Shown one piece after another: positions 47,145 to 59,527 of a DNA stretch of 64,000 nt (positions are counted from its first letter, which is position 1; the number at the start of each line of letters is the position of its first letter). The notes beneath the pieces were generated by a model. It was not told where the DNA came from. It saw only the letters and a program-made list of their open reading frames with translations, and searched no databases. Origin of the DNA: Trichosporon coremiiforme (lineage: Eukaryota > Basidiomycota > Tremellomycetes > Trichosporonales > Trichosporonaceae); the NCBI GenBank assembly GCA_039545355.1, contig BCJJ01000013.1, forward strand, positions 667,980 to 731,979, read 5' to 3'. Both the position numbers and the translations under genes were made by a program.

Positions 47145-48293
47145 GTCCGAAGACAGGTTGTTGGGATCAGAGACGAATGTTGCCCTATCGACGCTGTCAA
47201 CAGTGGCTCGTCTATGATGCGATTGAAAAGTGAACTAGAGATGAAGATTCATACACGCTCTGCAGCGTCTTCTTATATCTACATGTAGTTCGAGAACAAT
47301 AGGCGGTGCACAGGCCACCTGGGAAGCGCCGAGAGCGTTGAGGACGGCGCTGAATAAGCGCCGAGTGACGAGAACAAAAGAGAGCGTCGCCGAGCGGTGC
47401 CGAGCGGTGCTCTATTGTCAGCACCGAGGCCATCGGGTTATAAGCGTGGTTTCCACGTGTATCCCAACAACAGGTGTTGATAGCATCGCGGCTGCTGGAA
47501 TATCAATGGCGCCACAGGTGCATCTCGCTGAAATAGGCTATGCATGCATCTCGAATGCCGACAAGCATGTGCACTGGCTGTATGCGGTGCATTTTCTGTC
47601 CTTCCCACGTTGCTCCAAGTCGTGAGAAACGGCACATAGACACCAGGGAGTTAATTGTATGACGGGCTGGCGTGGCAGACGATGGTCTCAACGAGTTTAT
47701 CTCTCCGTCACGAGTGGACGAACGGCCAGTCCAATGGTGCAGCCGCTGGTTTGTGTGAGCAGGGCCGTCATCTTTTGGTCTTCTCTGAGAAGCCTTGGTC
47801 GTGCCAGGTAACAATGCTGCGTGCTGGCTGTTCCTTGTCCGCGCCTTAGGCGATCACGACTTCAACCACAAAGTCAACGCACACCTGCTGAGCTCGTGAT
47901 GAAACAACCGAAAGGGATGCGCCAAGTATCTAAAAGTGTACGGTAAGCGAGGGTGAGAGCTGACTCTGTACATTAGATTGACTTCGGCCTCTTGGCTGCA
48001 CACAATCAAGCCATCTTCCCGCTGGCAAAGTCCCGTCTACGATGCGAACGAAAGAGAGCAAGGGGACGATCGAATTCTACTCGCAAGTATCCACATCCAT
48101 GTCTATGACAGGTCACGCACTCGACGAGCCAACTACAATCGTAACCATGAGAACCTCGAGAGGTTCCTCGAACTTGCGTGAGGTCGACTGCCTTCGGGGC
48201 CCCACTCTCTACCCGCCATACCCGGACTGTCCAGTCGGCAACAGCCCACAACCGACAACAACGTCTCACATCTACCCACACCAACTTCGACCC
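47145..48293. other. Intergenic, 1.1 kb
   Basis: This holds the region upstream of the tRNA and of the unknown gene at 48294. A short direct repeat GCCGAGCGGT occurs near 47390-47410. Open frames are short and unconvincing. Confidence 0.5.
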
Positions 48294-49040
48294 ATGGCCA
48301 CGACCGAGCACGACGCGGCTGGACCCAGAGCGGAAGGGCGGCATCTCCTGCTGAGCGGCAGCGGCGGGCAACTGGCGCTGCGTTCCCCAGTCTCCCCGAG
48401 CCGCGACCTGTGTGACCTCTCTCCTTCTGAATCGGAGTCTGCGAAGGTCCTCGCGCAGTGTGAGGTTCTCGATGTCTCGCCTGCGCTGCTCTCCCCAGAG
48501 CTAGAGGCTACAATCGGAGACGCGCTGTCACCCAAGACGGTGCGCATCGTACCCGACCCCGATGCGGGACCACCCCGAGTCTGCGCCTTCCCTCCAGCTC
48601 CCACACTGGTCTACCTCTCCGCGCCCGAGACGCTGGTCGACCTCAAGCCAAAGGCGGGGGACATGGGCCCGTTTCCTGTGTGCTCCCCCGAAACTCGCCG
48701 GATAATCTTCAACTTTCTCCCACCCACCGACGACCGGCCAAGCTACCGCCCAAAAGGACGGCGGCCAGACATCGAGCACGTCGTATGTGTCCTTCACGAT
48801 GGAGCGGGGGACGAGGCGCACTTCTGGATCAACTGGGCTGCGCGGTACGAGATTGAGACGACTGTCGTGCTCTGCGGCAGTGACTTTGACGCGAAGCGAG
48901 CGGCGCTTGGGGAGCAGGTCGACCTGCACCATATCCATGTGCAGGTACTCTCGGACGAGGACTACAGGGCGCAAACTGGCGAGGACGCATTTGCGATCGA
49001 AACGCAGCGCTACCTGACCCCCGAGGAGGCGGTGGCATAG
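48294..49040 (+). CDS. Unknown single-exon protein, 248 aa
   Basis: I do not recognise the family. The frame is open from 48042, but the ATG at 48294 sits in a good context (CCCATGG) and is preferred. The N-terminal third is Ser/Pro-rich and probably disordered. The C-terminal part from about residue 155 looks folded: IIFNFLPP, DIEHVVCVLHDGAGDEAHFW, YEIETTVVLCGSDFDAKR and VDLHHIHVQVLSDEDY, an alternating beta/alpha pattern. It lacks introns, which is unusual here. It converges with the EDEM gene (99 bp between stops). A transcript is needed to be sure it is a gene. Confidence 0.6.
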   Translation: MATTEHDAAGPRAEGRHLLLSGSGGQLALRSPVSPSRDLCDLSPSESESAKVLAQCEVLDVSPALLSPELEATIGDALSPKTVRIVPDPDAGPPRVCAFPPAPTLVYLSAPETLVDLKPKAGDMGPFPVCSPETRRIIFNFLPPTDDRPSYRPKGRRPDIEHVVCVLHDGAGDEAHFWINWAARYEIETTVVLCGSDFDAKRAALGEQVDLHHIHVQVLSDEDYRAQTGEDAFAIETQRYLTPEEAVA

Positions 49041-49139
49041 ACATAGTTAGAAAATTACGAGATGCATTTGGGTTACGTGTGCGGAGTATCGATACAATGG
49101 CAAGGTCTACTCTATGGTTATTCTATTGGCCCACTCGGT

Positions 49140-52100
49140 TCACTCCTCGTTCTTCACGACACGGACATTCACAATGTCGAACCCATTCACACTCATGCCG
49201 CCCTCCGTCGGCGTCTCGGCCGACACGTGCCTGTTATCCTCGTACAGCACGCTGAGCCCGCCCTGTCCGAACACGTTCAGGAACTTCTCGAGCGTGCTCC
49301 CGCTCTGCTTGTCGATGAGAGCCGCCGCGATGTGTTGGGCCTTCTCTGCGCCATCCCCGCTGGCGGGTTTGAAGAGATCGCCCTCCTGTGTGTCGAAGAA
49401 GAGCACGCCGGCGCCTCCGGCAGCGGCAACATTCGCCGCTTTCTGGCTGAAGTCACACCCGCCACGCGGGACAAGGTACACTGTCCCGTTCGGTCCAGGG
49501 TTGGCTATCGGGCGGCAAGCATTGGTTTTAGCATGCCAGATCGGCATCTGCGCAAACGGCTCCCAAACCCCTGGTTCGGTCGGAATGAAGGGCTTCTGCG
49601 CACTCGAGCCGGGCGAGTCGGCGAGCGAGGCGGCGAAGCGTCGTCCGAAGCCCGCCGCCGCGCCCCACACCTCGAGCAACCCGCGTGTCGGTTCTTTCTT
49701 CAAGAAAAAGCGGAGGCGCACTAGGTCTGGCGCTGGAGCTGCCGCCGAGGCAATGTAGCCTCGCATGCGGGGGTCGGTGATGACCACGGCTTGTCCTGGG
49801 CGCACGCGGTGGGGTCCGATCGTCGCTACCTCGTATCCCGTCCCGTCGAGGCGCCAGCGCACCGTTAGCCGAAGTCCGGAGACGTCGCGGATCTCCCACC
49901 CGCCTTCCGTCTGGCGGACCTTGTCCAGCGATGGCGACTTGTCCTCCGGGGCATCCTCCAGTGCTGGATCAGGCTCCGTCGGCGACAGTATCACTTGCAG
50001 GCTCCACACGGGCTCAATCGGCTCGACGCACTCGCCTAGTCCGGCGTAGTCTAACAGCGACGGCGTGAGCTTAGGCTTAGGTTTCTGCTTCCACAACGCG
50101 CTGAGCGGCGTGTTCTCATGTGAGGGGTCGTCGCCGAACACGAGCCACTGGGCGTAGTCGAAGTCCGGCCGCCCCTCGATGCCGACGGGAATACCACCCA
50201 TCGTGGCAGGCTCGTACCGGGGACACACCATGTTCTCTGCCCTTCGGTTCAGCCGGTGCTGCGGTGACGGCGGGCGCTTCAGCTCCTGCGGCACGGACAG
50301 CGGGTGTCCCTCTGTCGAGAACACTGTCGCGTCTATCGGCCGGTCTGACGGGTCAAAAAGGTGGTACAGATACTGCTGTCAGCTCAACATCGCAGCTTGA
50401 ACTCACCTTCAGCGTCTCGGAGAGGAAGAAGCTCTCCATGCGGTTCTCCTGCTTGCCCGTTTCGACATTGCCGAGTGACGCAAGACCGCAGCTCGTGACC
50501 GCGCGCCGTGTGATGTCCTCGAGCACGCGCTCACCGACCTTCAGGTAGAAGTCATCGCCTGTTGCCTGCCTGTCAGCTCACTAACAAGAAGCCTTCGCCC
50601 ACTCGATAAAGATAGTAAGTCGACTCAATGAACTCTGGCCGTCCCGGCCATCCGCCCCACGCAACGCCGCGCGAGTTCGGGTCCCATGCCTCCGGGAGCG
50701 CGGAAAACTTCTGCCACACGTTCCAGAATATCAGATGCGCCTTGATCGCACTCTGCACGTCGCCCGCCAGCACCATAACGCCAGGGAAGAAGGCAGACAG
50801 CGAGTCCACATACGACGGAGAAGCGAGCGCCGTGTTCCGCAAGCTGATCGGGCGGTACTGTCGTCAGCTGAAGCGTAGTTTAGGTAGCTTACGAAGAAGC
50901 CGTCGTCACTCCGGACGTGCGTCTGGATCGCGGCGTAGGCATCGTAGAAGATGTCCATGTACTGCGCGTCGTCTGCGGTTAGCTAACTCAGACGCCTCGA
51001 CAGCTGGGTCAGGGACCTTACCAAGCATGATAGCAGCCTTCAGAGCGTACTCAAAGTAGCTGTCAATTCCAGCTTGCACACCGGATACCAGCGGTGCGAG
51101 CCACTGGCCATTCGAAACGCTGATGCCATTACCGAGGAGGTCCTCGTCCGATCTTCGGTTCCACAGCCCCATGAATGCACGGTGTGCGAGGGACTCGAAG
51201 CGTCTGTCGCCAGTTAATCGACTCAGCAGCGCAAACTCGAGCACGAGACTACCGGCTCCAGCCGTGCCTGGCGTTAGCTATCGTCACGATAAAACTCTAG
51301 CTCGACTCACAAGTCTCCAGCGTCTCGCCCTCCAGCAGCCCTGATCGTAGGTTCACCCGCGCATACGGCAGACCCGTCGGCGTGTCGAAGGCAGGCAGGA
51401 GGCGTGTTGCGAGATCCGTCGCGAGCTCGAGCATCCGCGGCGCATACTGCTTCACGTCTGCTGGTCCCGTCGTACCAAGAGCTCGACCCTGCTCGGCGGG
51501 ATCATCGGGCAAACCAGATAACTTCTGGTAGGTCGAGAGCAGTGCTCCTACCGCGCGGATCGTCATCTCGAACACCTGCGGTCAGTTTCGCGCGAACAAC
51601 CGCCAAAGCTTCTAACTACACTTCAGAGTCACTCACCTGCACTTTGACGTCCTGGTCGAAGGAGACCTCCTCCGCCACTCGCCGCACTGCCTCGGGGAAG
51701 GCATCCGGGTAAAGCGTTGGGAGGGTCGAGAGCGTGTCGATCAGCGTGATGGAGGCGTTCGCGTGGATATCGTTAATGCCCACGTTGTCGACGTCGGTAT
51801 CCCGTAGCAGCGGGTCGCAGGTCAATGGCCGCAGCTCATCCGCCGGGTACGCATTCGCGATGTAACCGTCGAAGCCATGCTTGAACAGCTGCGATGTTAG
51901 CTCTGGTAGCGGTGATCCCCGAACAGCTTTCTGCCCGCCATAGTTCTGGCGACAGTCTCGTTGACATGAGTACCAAAAGCAGGAGTCGACTGTTCTCGTT
52001 CGACGCCGCTGTCGAGGAAGACAAACTCACATCCCGTGTTCGCTCTCGCAGCTCTATCCGCCTATCGGTCGACATGGCGTGCGCTATCCGCGGCGGGCCG

Positions 52101-52147
52101 AAGGGGGCCAGCGCCGTGCCCGCCGCCAGAAACAGCAGTGCGCGCAT
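49140..52147 (-). CDS. ER degradation-enhancing alpha-mannosidase-like protein (EDEM/Mnl1, GH47) with PA domain
   Basis: Exons: 52147-52031, 51888-51637, 51575-51311, 51267-51022, 50972-50893, 50857-50603, 50565-50407, 50372-49140; 868 aa. Introns are 34-142 nt. It trims mannose on misfolded glycoproteins to mark them for ERAD. A signal peptide (MRALLFLAAGTALAPFG) is followed by GH47 at about 45-510: LFKHGFDGYIANAYPADEL, VNLRSG, TAGAGSLVLEFALLSRLTG, GIDSYFEYALKA, STYYLYRATGDDFY and RMESFFLSETLKYLYHLFD. The GH47 segments that identify the EDEM branch are in order. A protease-associated domain lies at about 745-830 (LVPRGGCDFSQKAANVAAAGGAGVLFF split at VP), as in EDEM3 and Mnl1. No HDEL is present at the C-terminus. 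The start ATG gives a full signal peptide. Confidence 0.93.
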
Positions 52148-52802
52148 AATTGTTGACTTTCGACCTGTTCGTCGAAGGCGGCGAATGGCTGCTCTTAGTG
52201 ACGTGGGTGAGCGATGGAGTGATGCTGAGCTTCTCGGTCGTCTTTCGTGTCGATCTAGGTGTGGGGCTCCGGGAACGAAACGTGGCGGGGTCCGTTGTGT
52301 TGCGGGCACCGGCGGGGTCGCCGCACACTACCAGACCGCAGGAAGCCGGGCCTGGTCGGCATTCGGCCTGTTCACTTGACGATGGACCTCACGCGAGCAC
52401 TGACTGCGTGAGAGCCGAGACTGATGAGTATCGGGCGACGTTGTGTTAACAGAGAGTGACGCAGGTCATGATCGGCGTGAGGCGTGATCCCCAACATTCA
52501 CGGAGCCGGCGAGGCTTGGGACGCAATCATACTTTGCCACTGCCATTACGCTTGCATATAGTACGGTACAAACAACAGTCACTCCAGTGTCCGGTATTAC
52601 GCAGGGTGTATCGAGAGCATGAGGGTGTGAAGATGCACAGTTGGTGGTGCGAGTTGTCAGAACTGCGAGATATCAGGGTGAAACAGAAATCAGGTCGATA
52701 ACGAATGTCGAGGGTCACGATGGGGCGACGAAGTTACCCCGAGATCTGGATCTCAGACAGGACAAGTCATCGGTATCGGCGCAGGGTAGCCAGAGCAGGC
52801 GC
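52148..52802. other. Intergenic, 0.65 kb
   Basis: Upstream region of the EDEM gene and downstream of the dehydrogenase gene, both on minus. Nothing is recognisable. Confidence 0.5.
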
Positions 52803-53738
52803 TCAGGTCGCAGTATGACCGCCGTCGACGACGAGGTCGCTGCCAGTCATGAAGGAGCTGGCGTCCGAGAGGAGGAAGACGGCGGGACCTCTGAACTCGT
52901 CGGGCGTGGAGAGCCTGCCGATGAGACTGCCCTTGAGCCAGATGGCGGCGAGAGCGGGCTGCTGTTCGAGGAGGTCGTCCGTGAGCTTCGTCCTGATGTA
53001 TCCGGGACTGAGAGTGTTGACACGGATACCCTTGCCGCCCCACTCCATGGCGAGGTTCTTGGCGAGCTGAATACAGCCAGCCTTGGCGGCGTTGTACGCG
53101 GCGCACTCGAGGCCGGCATTGGCGACGCGCCCACTCATGCTCGCGACCATGACGACAGAGCCCATGCGCTTGCCGACAGCGTAGTCTCCGTTCTCCTTGA
53201 GGAAGTTGCGGGCGAAAGCAGCGCACATGAGGTAGCTGCCAGTCAGGTCGATGTCGACGATGCGTCGGAACTCGGCCGGAGTATACTCTGTCGCACCGCG
53301 CATGAGCTGCACGCCGGCCGCGTGGAACATGCCTCGGACGGGACGGCGAGCTGTCGCGAAAGACGCAGCAACAGCGGCCTCCACAGCCTCGGCGTCCGTG
53401 ATGTCAAGCTGGGCGAAGGAGAGCGTCACACCAGTGGTAGTCGCGGCCGCCTGGGCGGCGGACCACTCCGGCTCCACGGGCTCGAGCAGGTCGAACGCAA
53501 TCACGTCCGCGCCACTCTCGACTAGGGCATGGGCGATAGTCAGTCCGAGACCACGGGCTCCGCCGGTGACAAGGATGGTGCGGTTCGAAAGGTCGAAGAG
53601 CGCGGGGGTGGGTTGAGATGCTAGAGCTACCGTTAGCAATGCCGAAGGTTGCCACCAGAGTGGACTGGAGGAAGGATCGGACAAGCCCGAAGTTAAGTTT
53701 GGGCAGGGAAGGAGCTCACCAATGTCAGCGGCGGTCAT
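52803..53738 (-). CDS. Short-chain dehydrogenase/reductase (polyol/sorbose reductase-like)
   Basis: Exons: 53738-53720, 53626-52803; 280 aa. The first exon has only 19 nt and the intron 93 nt. The classical SDR fold shows the cofactor loop TGGARGLG at about residue 25, the HAAG motif in MFHAAGVQ, catalytic Ser in VASMSGR, YNAAK (Tyr-x3-Lys) and SPGYIRT. The acidic residue after beta2 (IAFDLLEP) suggests NAD preference. The end VVDGGHTAT is typical. Sequence style resembles fungal D-arabinitol, mannitol or sorbose reductases, but the substrate cannot be set from sequence. A TATA-like box lies upstream. Confidence 0.88.
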   Translation of the reverse strand: MTAADIGELLPCPNLTSGLSDPSSSPLWWQPSALLTVALASQPTPALFDLSNRTILVTGGARGLGLTIAHALVESGADVIAFDLLEPVEPEWSAAQAAATTTGVTLSFAQLDITDAEAVEAAVAASFATARRPVRGMFHAAGVQLMRGATEYTPAEFRRIVDIDLTGSYLMCAAFARNFLKENGDYAVGKRMGSVVMVASMSGRVANAGLECAAYNAAKAGCIQLAKNLAMEWGGKGIRVNTLSPGYIRTKLTDDLLEQQPALAAIWLKGSLIGRLSTPDEFRGPAVFLLSDASSFMTGSDLVVDGGHTAT

Positions 53739-55407
53739 TGAACTCTTCTTTCGAGGGGTGATTCTCGTTGTTGTTGTTCTCTGTGCATCGGAAAACGTCC
53801 AGCAGACATCCTTATATACACGCCGGCCGGGCCAGCGCACAGCTGATGGGCAGGTGATATTGCAGCCCACCTTGGCTGTCGTCGGTCCAGGCATCCAGGC
53901 ATTAGGCAGCCCAGGCCAAGTTGCCGTGTTTCGTCCGCCCCGGACATTACCCCAGCGACTCAGCCAGGCGGGCCAGCCCTCTACGTATTTTCGATTTTCC
54001 TCGCTGCATTTTCGCATTATTGTTGTCTGTCCCTCGCGGGCTATCGTTTACGCATTCCCTGCTTGCCCTGCTGGCCCTTTGAGTGAGTGGCGCGTGATGA
54101 ACAGCAGCACGCTCGTCCACTGGTGACAGCCGAGATCCCGGTATCCACTTGATCCACCCGTGCCAGCCTGCTCCAGACGAAGAGCTGGGGGCCGGCGCGG
54201 ACCGGTCTGTACCGCAGCACGCGCCTGGCAGATGACCAGCGGTGGCGCAGCGCGCACCACATGTCACGCGGGCCTGGCGGGTCCAGCGGGGCGGGCGAGG
54301 AACGGAGGTACAGGGGAACAACACCGACAGGGCAGAGCGCTGGTGTCTCTTGGCATGTCGTATGCGGCGTCGCGTTGCGCAGTGACGCCGTTGACGATTA
54401 TCGGAAGCGGGCAACTCTGCCACAGCAACTCTGTAAGCAAGGTCTGGCCCGGCTGACCCAGAGTTGCCAAACGGACCGAGGCGAAAGTGCAAAAGTTCGG
54501 GTTCTCGCTCTCGCCCTTGCGATTCAGACCCGAACCGAAACAAAGACTCCCAGCTTCCCAATGTACCAAAGTTAGCATTCAACCAGCCCACGGTGCGGAT
54601 CTGGGTCGGCCGGGGCGGACCGGTGCCGAGCTACGCGAGCAGGCTGAGGGCTGGGAGAGGACGAGCAGCGCATGCGGCGTCGGTGTATGCAGAGCGGCTA
54701 CGCTTCCTACGGTACGCAGTCCGTGCCTCGATCCGCCGTCCCACCGGAGCAAGCGGGCCCAACAGGCCCTGCACACAGGCCCAAAGCGACCCAATACTTT
54801 CGTCATACTCTGCATTCCGCGCTCTCACGCACCAAGGCTCACCGTCTCGCTCGAGTCAACACCGCAGTCTATCGCTCACTGTCGCTGACGTTCTCCGCAG
54901 TGGCCATTCGTTAGACTCATCTGCCCCAACTGTCGCACGGCGCTCCACACCACTACGCACGCCACCACTGACCTCACAATCAGTGGCTCCATGACGCTCT
55001 CCGCGCTCTCCACAGGCCGCAGAACTCGGCCGCATTCCGCGCCCCTCTCACAATCGCGGTCTCATGACCACGCCGAGGTCACGCCAAAAAGTGCGGTCAG
55101 AACGGCCCGACCAGGCGGACGGCCGACGCGGCCGATCGCCCGTCACGGCCCTTAACGCCAGGTCCTCGTCGGCCCGTTGAAAGTCACGAGATCTCGACCG
55201 CGAGCCGCGCTGTCCTCATGTAAACGTCACTCGCCAACCTCCGAGGCTTATCCGTGCTCCTCCTCTCGGCCCGACGGGACCGAGCCCCCGCTGCTAGATA
55301 TCGTTTCATTATCGGATGATTTTGGATTATTGCTATTGCTATGCAGATGCGATTCATCATCCTTGAATCCGATTTTGCTACGAATGGATGTCTCCCATGT
55401 TGTTTGT
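53739..55407. other. 1.7-kb stretch without recognisable genes
   Basis: Upstream DNA of the dehydrogenase gene and downstream DNA of the COX5 gene. Overlapping open frames near 54260-54990 on both strands have no domain. No RNA gene was seen. Confidence 0.5.
53811..53820 (-). promoter_or_regulatory. TATA-like box of the dehydrogenase gene
   Basis: TGTATATAAG on the minus strand lies about 75 bp upstream of the dehydrogenase ATG, the clearest TATA element in the window. It suggests a regulated promoter. Confidence 0.55.
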
Positions 55408-56730
55408 TTAGTCGCACATAACCATACCCTTGCCCTTGTAACCCTCGGACGAGATACCCGACTGTACCATGTTAGTACACGCGTTCGCCAACCACTTCGG
55501 CATTGACTCACGATCGGGTTGGAGTTCTGGGACTTGAGGTACTCGTTGGACATCTCCTGGTACTCGCGGTTCCAGGTCTTGGGGGGAGGAGGAGCTGTTG
55601 GCCGATCGCGATGAGAAAGATAACGGATAGAAGAACGGAAACGGACAGACGAGAAAAGCGAATGTCAGCAACAGACTCGGCGCGACGAGACAGAATGACG
55701 TACCCTGCGAGCGGACGAAGGCGAAGACGGAAACGGCGGCGGCAACGCAAGCGAGGACACCGGCGAAGACCTTCATCTTTCCTCCCTCCGGAAGGATGGG
55801 AGCACGAGGTCCGTGGGGGCCGAAGGCGATGAAGTAAGCTGTAGTCTGTTAGCTCACTGTTCCGGAGTCAAGGAATGCGGATCATCCTCCTTCCGACATC
55901 ATCCTGGCATTCTCCTCATGCCCTGCTTTGTCATGTCACCGAAGCCGATGTGAGAATCGGCGCGCGCAGGATTGGGAGACGAGAAGCCGGGGCTGCGAGT
56001 CGGAGAACGAGGCGCAGGGGCAACGCCACATGAGTGGGCGACCCGATCCGAGCTTGGGCAACTGAGGTCATGTGTCCTGATGCACCGAGGTCGTCATGCA
56101 CAATGCACTCGCCATTAACAGTCGCGAGTGCAATGCAACCGGCGGTGCGCTGAAATGCATGCTCGGGCGTCGTTTCAGGCGGTGGTGTTGAGACCACGGA
56201 CGTTTGGGACCTCGGCTCGAACTACACCCGATAGGTCCCGACGAAATGTCTGGCTGGCGGTTGGCCAATGAACCGTGGGCGTAATTGTGATGACCGCCGA
56301 CTCTTGGCTCCTATTCCGTCTCGGTCCTTGTCTGCATCGGTGCACTCGGTCGTGTGCGCAGCTGGAGCGTTATGTGCGCCTCGGTTCCCGCGAATCCATG
56401 CTTGCGCGATCGGTGACATGACGTTGCAAAATGGCGCACTCTTGAAGATGCGCCAAATAATTCTTCCTTCCTTCGTTCTGNATACTCACCGGCCTTCTTC
56501 TCGTCGGTGGTGAGCTGCTTCCAGTCCTTCTTCTGGGCCTCCTCGAGGGCCTGGAAGACCTCGTACTGCTCGGCGGCGGGGAGCTTGCTCCAGTGGGCCT
56601 CAATGTTGGANAGGAGNGCACCNTCCTGGTTTGAGCGCGACGAGACGACGTGAGGGGCGGTGGTCGAGGCGGCGCGGGCGAGCTGGGGGACGCGGGTAGC
56701 GCGGATGGCGGCCGTGCGGAGGAGCGACAT
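55408..56730 (-). CDS. Cytochrome c oxidase subunit Cox5 (mammalian subunit IV homologue)
   Basis: Exons: 56730-56490, 55838-55704, 55594-55512, 55461-55408; 170 aa. Introns are 651, 109 and 50 nt. It is a single-pass inner-membrane subunit of complex IV. A mitochondrial presequence (MSLLRTAAIRATRVPQLAR) is followed by HWSKLPAAEQYEVFQALE, KKDWKQLTTDEKKA, AYFIAFGPHGPRAP, a membrane helix (VFAGVLACVAAAVSVFAF), PPPPKTW and GISSEGYKGKG, all in the order of fungal Cox5. Exon 1 contains N bases (about 56612-56623), so three residues are undetermined. The first intron is unusually long and includes one N. Line-end counting leaves one base of doubt at the stop position. Confidence 0.92.
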
Positions 56731-59527
56731 TTTGGTGGCGAGGAGTGGGAGGGTGGTGAGGAGGGGAGGAGAAGGAGAGTGTGGTGTGAGCGACGAGACT
56801 CGGGGTTGAGTGGTGAGTTGGTGGTGCTTGACTTGTTGCAACTGCCTGGCCTGCCATAGGGCAGAATCGGGCCAAAGGCAGGCAGCGCTGCCTGGGTGCA
56901 ACCGCCCAGGTTGTCGGCATTACAAAAGTTCCGTCGCCCATACAGGCGATGTGGCGGGCGATCCGCCGAGTTGTTCCGTATGGGAAGCCCTGCCAGGTCC
57001 CTACACGGCCAATCATTTTCGGAAGCCGCTACTTGCTCACTACGAATCCGCAATTACGATGCTGCATCAAGCACAGAGGCCGGGGCATGCATCTGGCACC
57101 GTGCAGTGTGCTTTGGTTGGCAGAGGAATGCTCCGGTGGATGACGGACGATGCATACGGGTATCCAGCTCGGTGCAGGGCGATCTGTATTGCAGCAGCTA
57201 TCAGCGTTGATAATGCTAAGAAATTGACACGAGGGTTCGCAGTCGGCCAATCAGCGTGCACTTGAATCGGGTCCATATCAAGTGGCCGACCGTTAGGCGA
57301 GCGAAGCCGCCAAGCCCCCTAGCCCCCAGGCCATGGAAGTCCCTCGTGACCCAGGCTCACTCGATAGCCCGTCTCGGTGGAGCCAAATGGTTCCAGCCCT
57401 CGCTCCTTGGCGTCACTGTACAGCACACGTCCTCCACTTCTGCAGCTCCCATCGTCATAACCAGGAGCTCGCGATCGAGTTCTCACGCTACCAACTTCAA
57501 GCATACCGTAGATACAAGATGCTGCCGCCTACCTCCTTGCACACCTGTATGGGTCACGAGGGAGTCATAGGGCCGAATCAGCTGTCACAGGAGGTTGCCT
57601 CGAACTCGTCGCGACTGATTTCTTCTTTTCCTGCATCCCCACCCAGTCCATGCTCACAGCAGAGGAACATCAGTCAGAGAAGAGCACCCCGTCTCTATGC
57701 TAGCAATAGAGCATTGGAAGGGTAGCTGTAGTCATGGAGACTGGACATATGATGCGAGCTGTAGGTGCTCGACCGTGCGAAACCTTGACACTAGAGAACG
57801 TCGTCTCCGAATTCGAGCAGGTCCATCATATCCATCAGCGAGCACTGCACGCTTGCCCAGGCAGCGTGTTGTCCGTGGGAAATTTCGAATCTAGCGGGGC
57901 GAACCTCCGACCAGGAGACGCACCACACGGGCTCGAGCCGTTGGTGGTTGTCCTTACGATGATTTGAGCGCAGCGTGAACCAGTGTGTCTAAGACGTACT
58001 CGCGAGACATGGGCAGCGGATTCACGGGGAGGAGCCACTGGTGTAAGCACTGCTCCACTAATGGCCAGCGCCCAAGTCGTCCTGTCGCCCAGCAGGACAA
58101 ATCGGAGTGATGAGCACTGTGTGACGTTTGTTGTGGCCATATCAATGGAGGGCGCGGTTGTCACACTCGCTCATCACCAAGCAAGTGAGGACGTCAGCCA
58201 AGCGACTCCATAGACGTCGAGCGAGGACGTAAGCCAAACTGTCTCCGGCGCCCACAAATGTCTCGTCAGTGACGCATCTGACTGTCTGCGAAGTGTGGAG
58301 CGGCTCAGCGATTGGTGTCAGCAGTCGAGGCGTCTGGTTGCTGGCGGACACTGGAGCGGGCTGCCTCTATCGGTTCAGACGTCAGGCGTCAGCTTCAGCC
58401 AGTGAGCAATGGGACGTTTAGCCCGAACAATCGCGGCGGATACCGATCCTGCAAACCTGAGAGGCGCTGTGATATCAGTCGCTTCACAAACACAAACAAC
58501 CCACTCTCGAGATCTTCGCGGCGCTTAACAACGGGTGGGTCTTGCATGTCATGTTTACATGGTCGCGCGGACTTGGGTCTTGGAGGCGCCGACCGAGATG
58601 GCTTGGAAGAACCTTCTATCGATCATTGAAAGCGTGCCGTGTTTGTCGTGCCTCGTTCATATGCACAATGTGAGAGAAGCGCAACCGTCTCGGGGTGTTT
58701 GAAACCTTGTCCCCACTCTCTCGCGATCTCGCATGCTGTCACGTTTGGAATCCCCGTTTCGGCGCTCTCACGCTCCCTCTCATGTGTGTATTCAATCATG
58801 CACGAATCCAAACATTGTCGTGCACCTGCAGAGCATACAGAGGTGAAAGTGTTGAGAGCAGAATTGAGCAGCTCTAACTCCCCATTCCTGGGTCCCCCTG
58901 ATGCCCCTCGTTCCCCACACGGAATACGGCACGAAGTGATTCGCACCCCCACCGACCGGGTTCACCCCCTATCCCTCGCGTTCCCTCGCCCCCCTCGCTG
59001 TGTTTCGCCAGTTGAATGCGACACTATTCGAAACACCAGCATCGCCACGACCACTAGCCGTACGCAACGCGAGACGCACATTCGGGCACTTGGCGCGCTT
59101 CACGCATGCTCACACGTCACACTGCGTCTGCATCCGGCCGCTATGCAGCTCCGTCCGGCTCGGAAGGCACGGGACGGCATCCGGGCGTGACGCAGGCGGG
59201 TGACTGAACCCTGTGTCAGGATCGGCGCGACGCGTCGAGTGAGACTCACGTATGCCCTTGCATGTCTTGTTTCAACCAGTGGCTGCTGCGTAGACAGTCA
59301 GTATCAAGGATTTTTCTGCTCATCAGCGCCATCAGTGCATGGTCAGTCAGTTGGTCAGCTGTGTCAGTCGATGCAGTGCACAGACTTGCAGAACGGTCGA
59401 GCAAATCGCATCAACCGGTAAATTATACGCTTCTAAATGAAACTACGTGAAACTCATGCGCTGGCAGGAAGATACTCTCTTTTTAATGACCGAATGGGGA
59501 TGGTTAGGTTAGACTAGGCTACAAGAT
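56731..59527. other. 2.8-kb stretch without recognisable genes
   Basis: Upstream DNA of COX5 and downstream DNA of the PEBP-like gene. Open frames are below 190 codons, overlapping and without family resemblance. No tRNA or repeat array was found. Confidence 0.5.
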
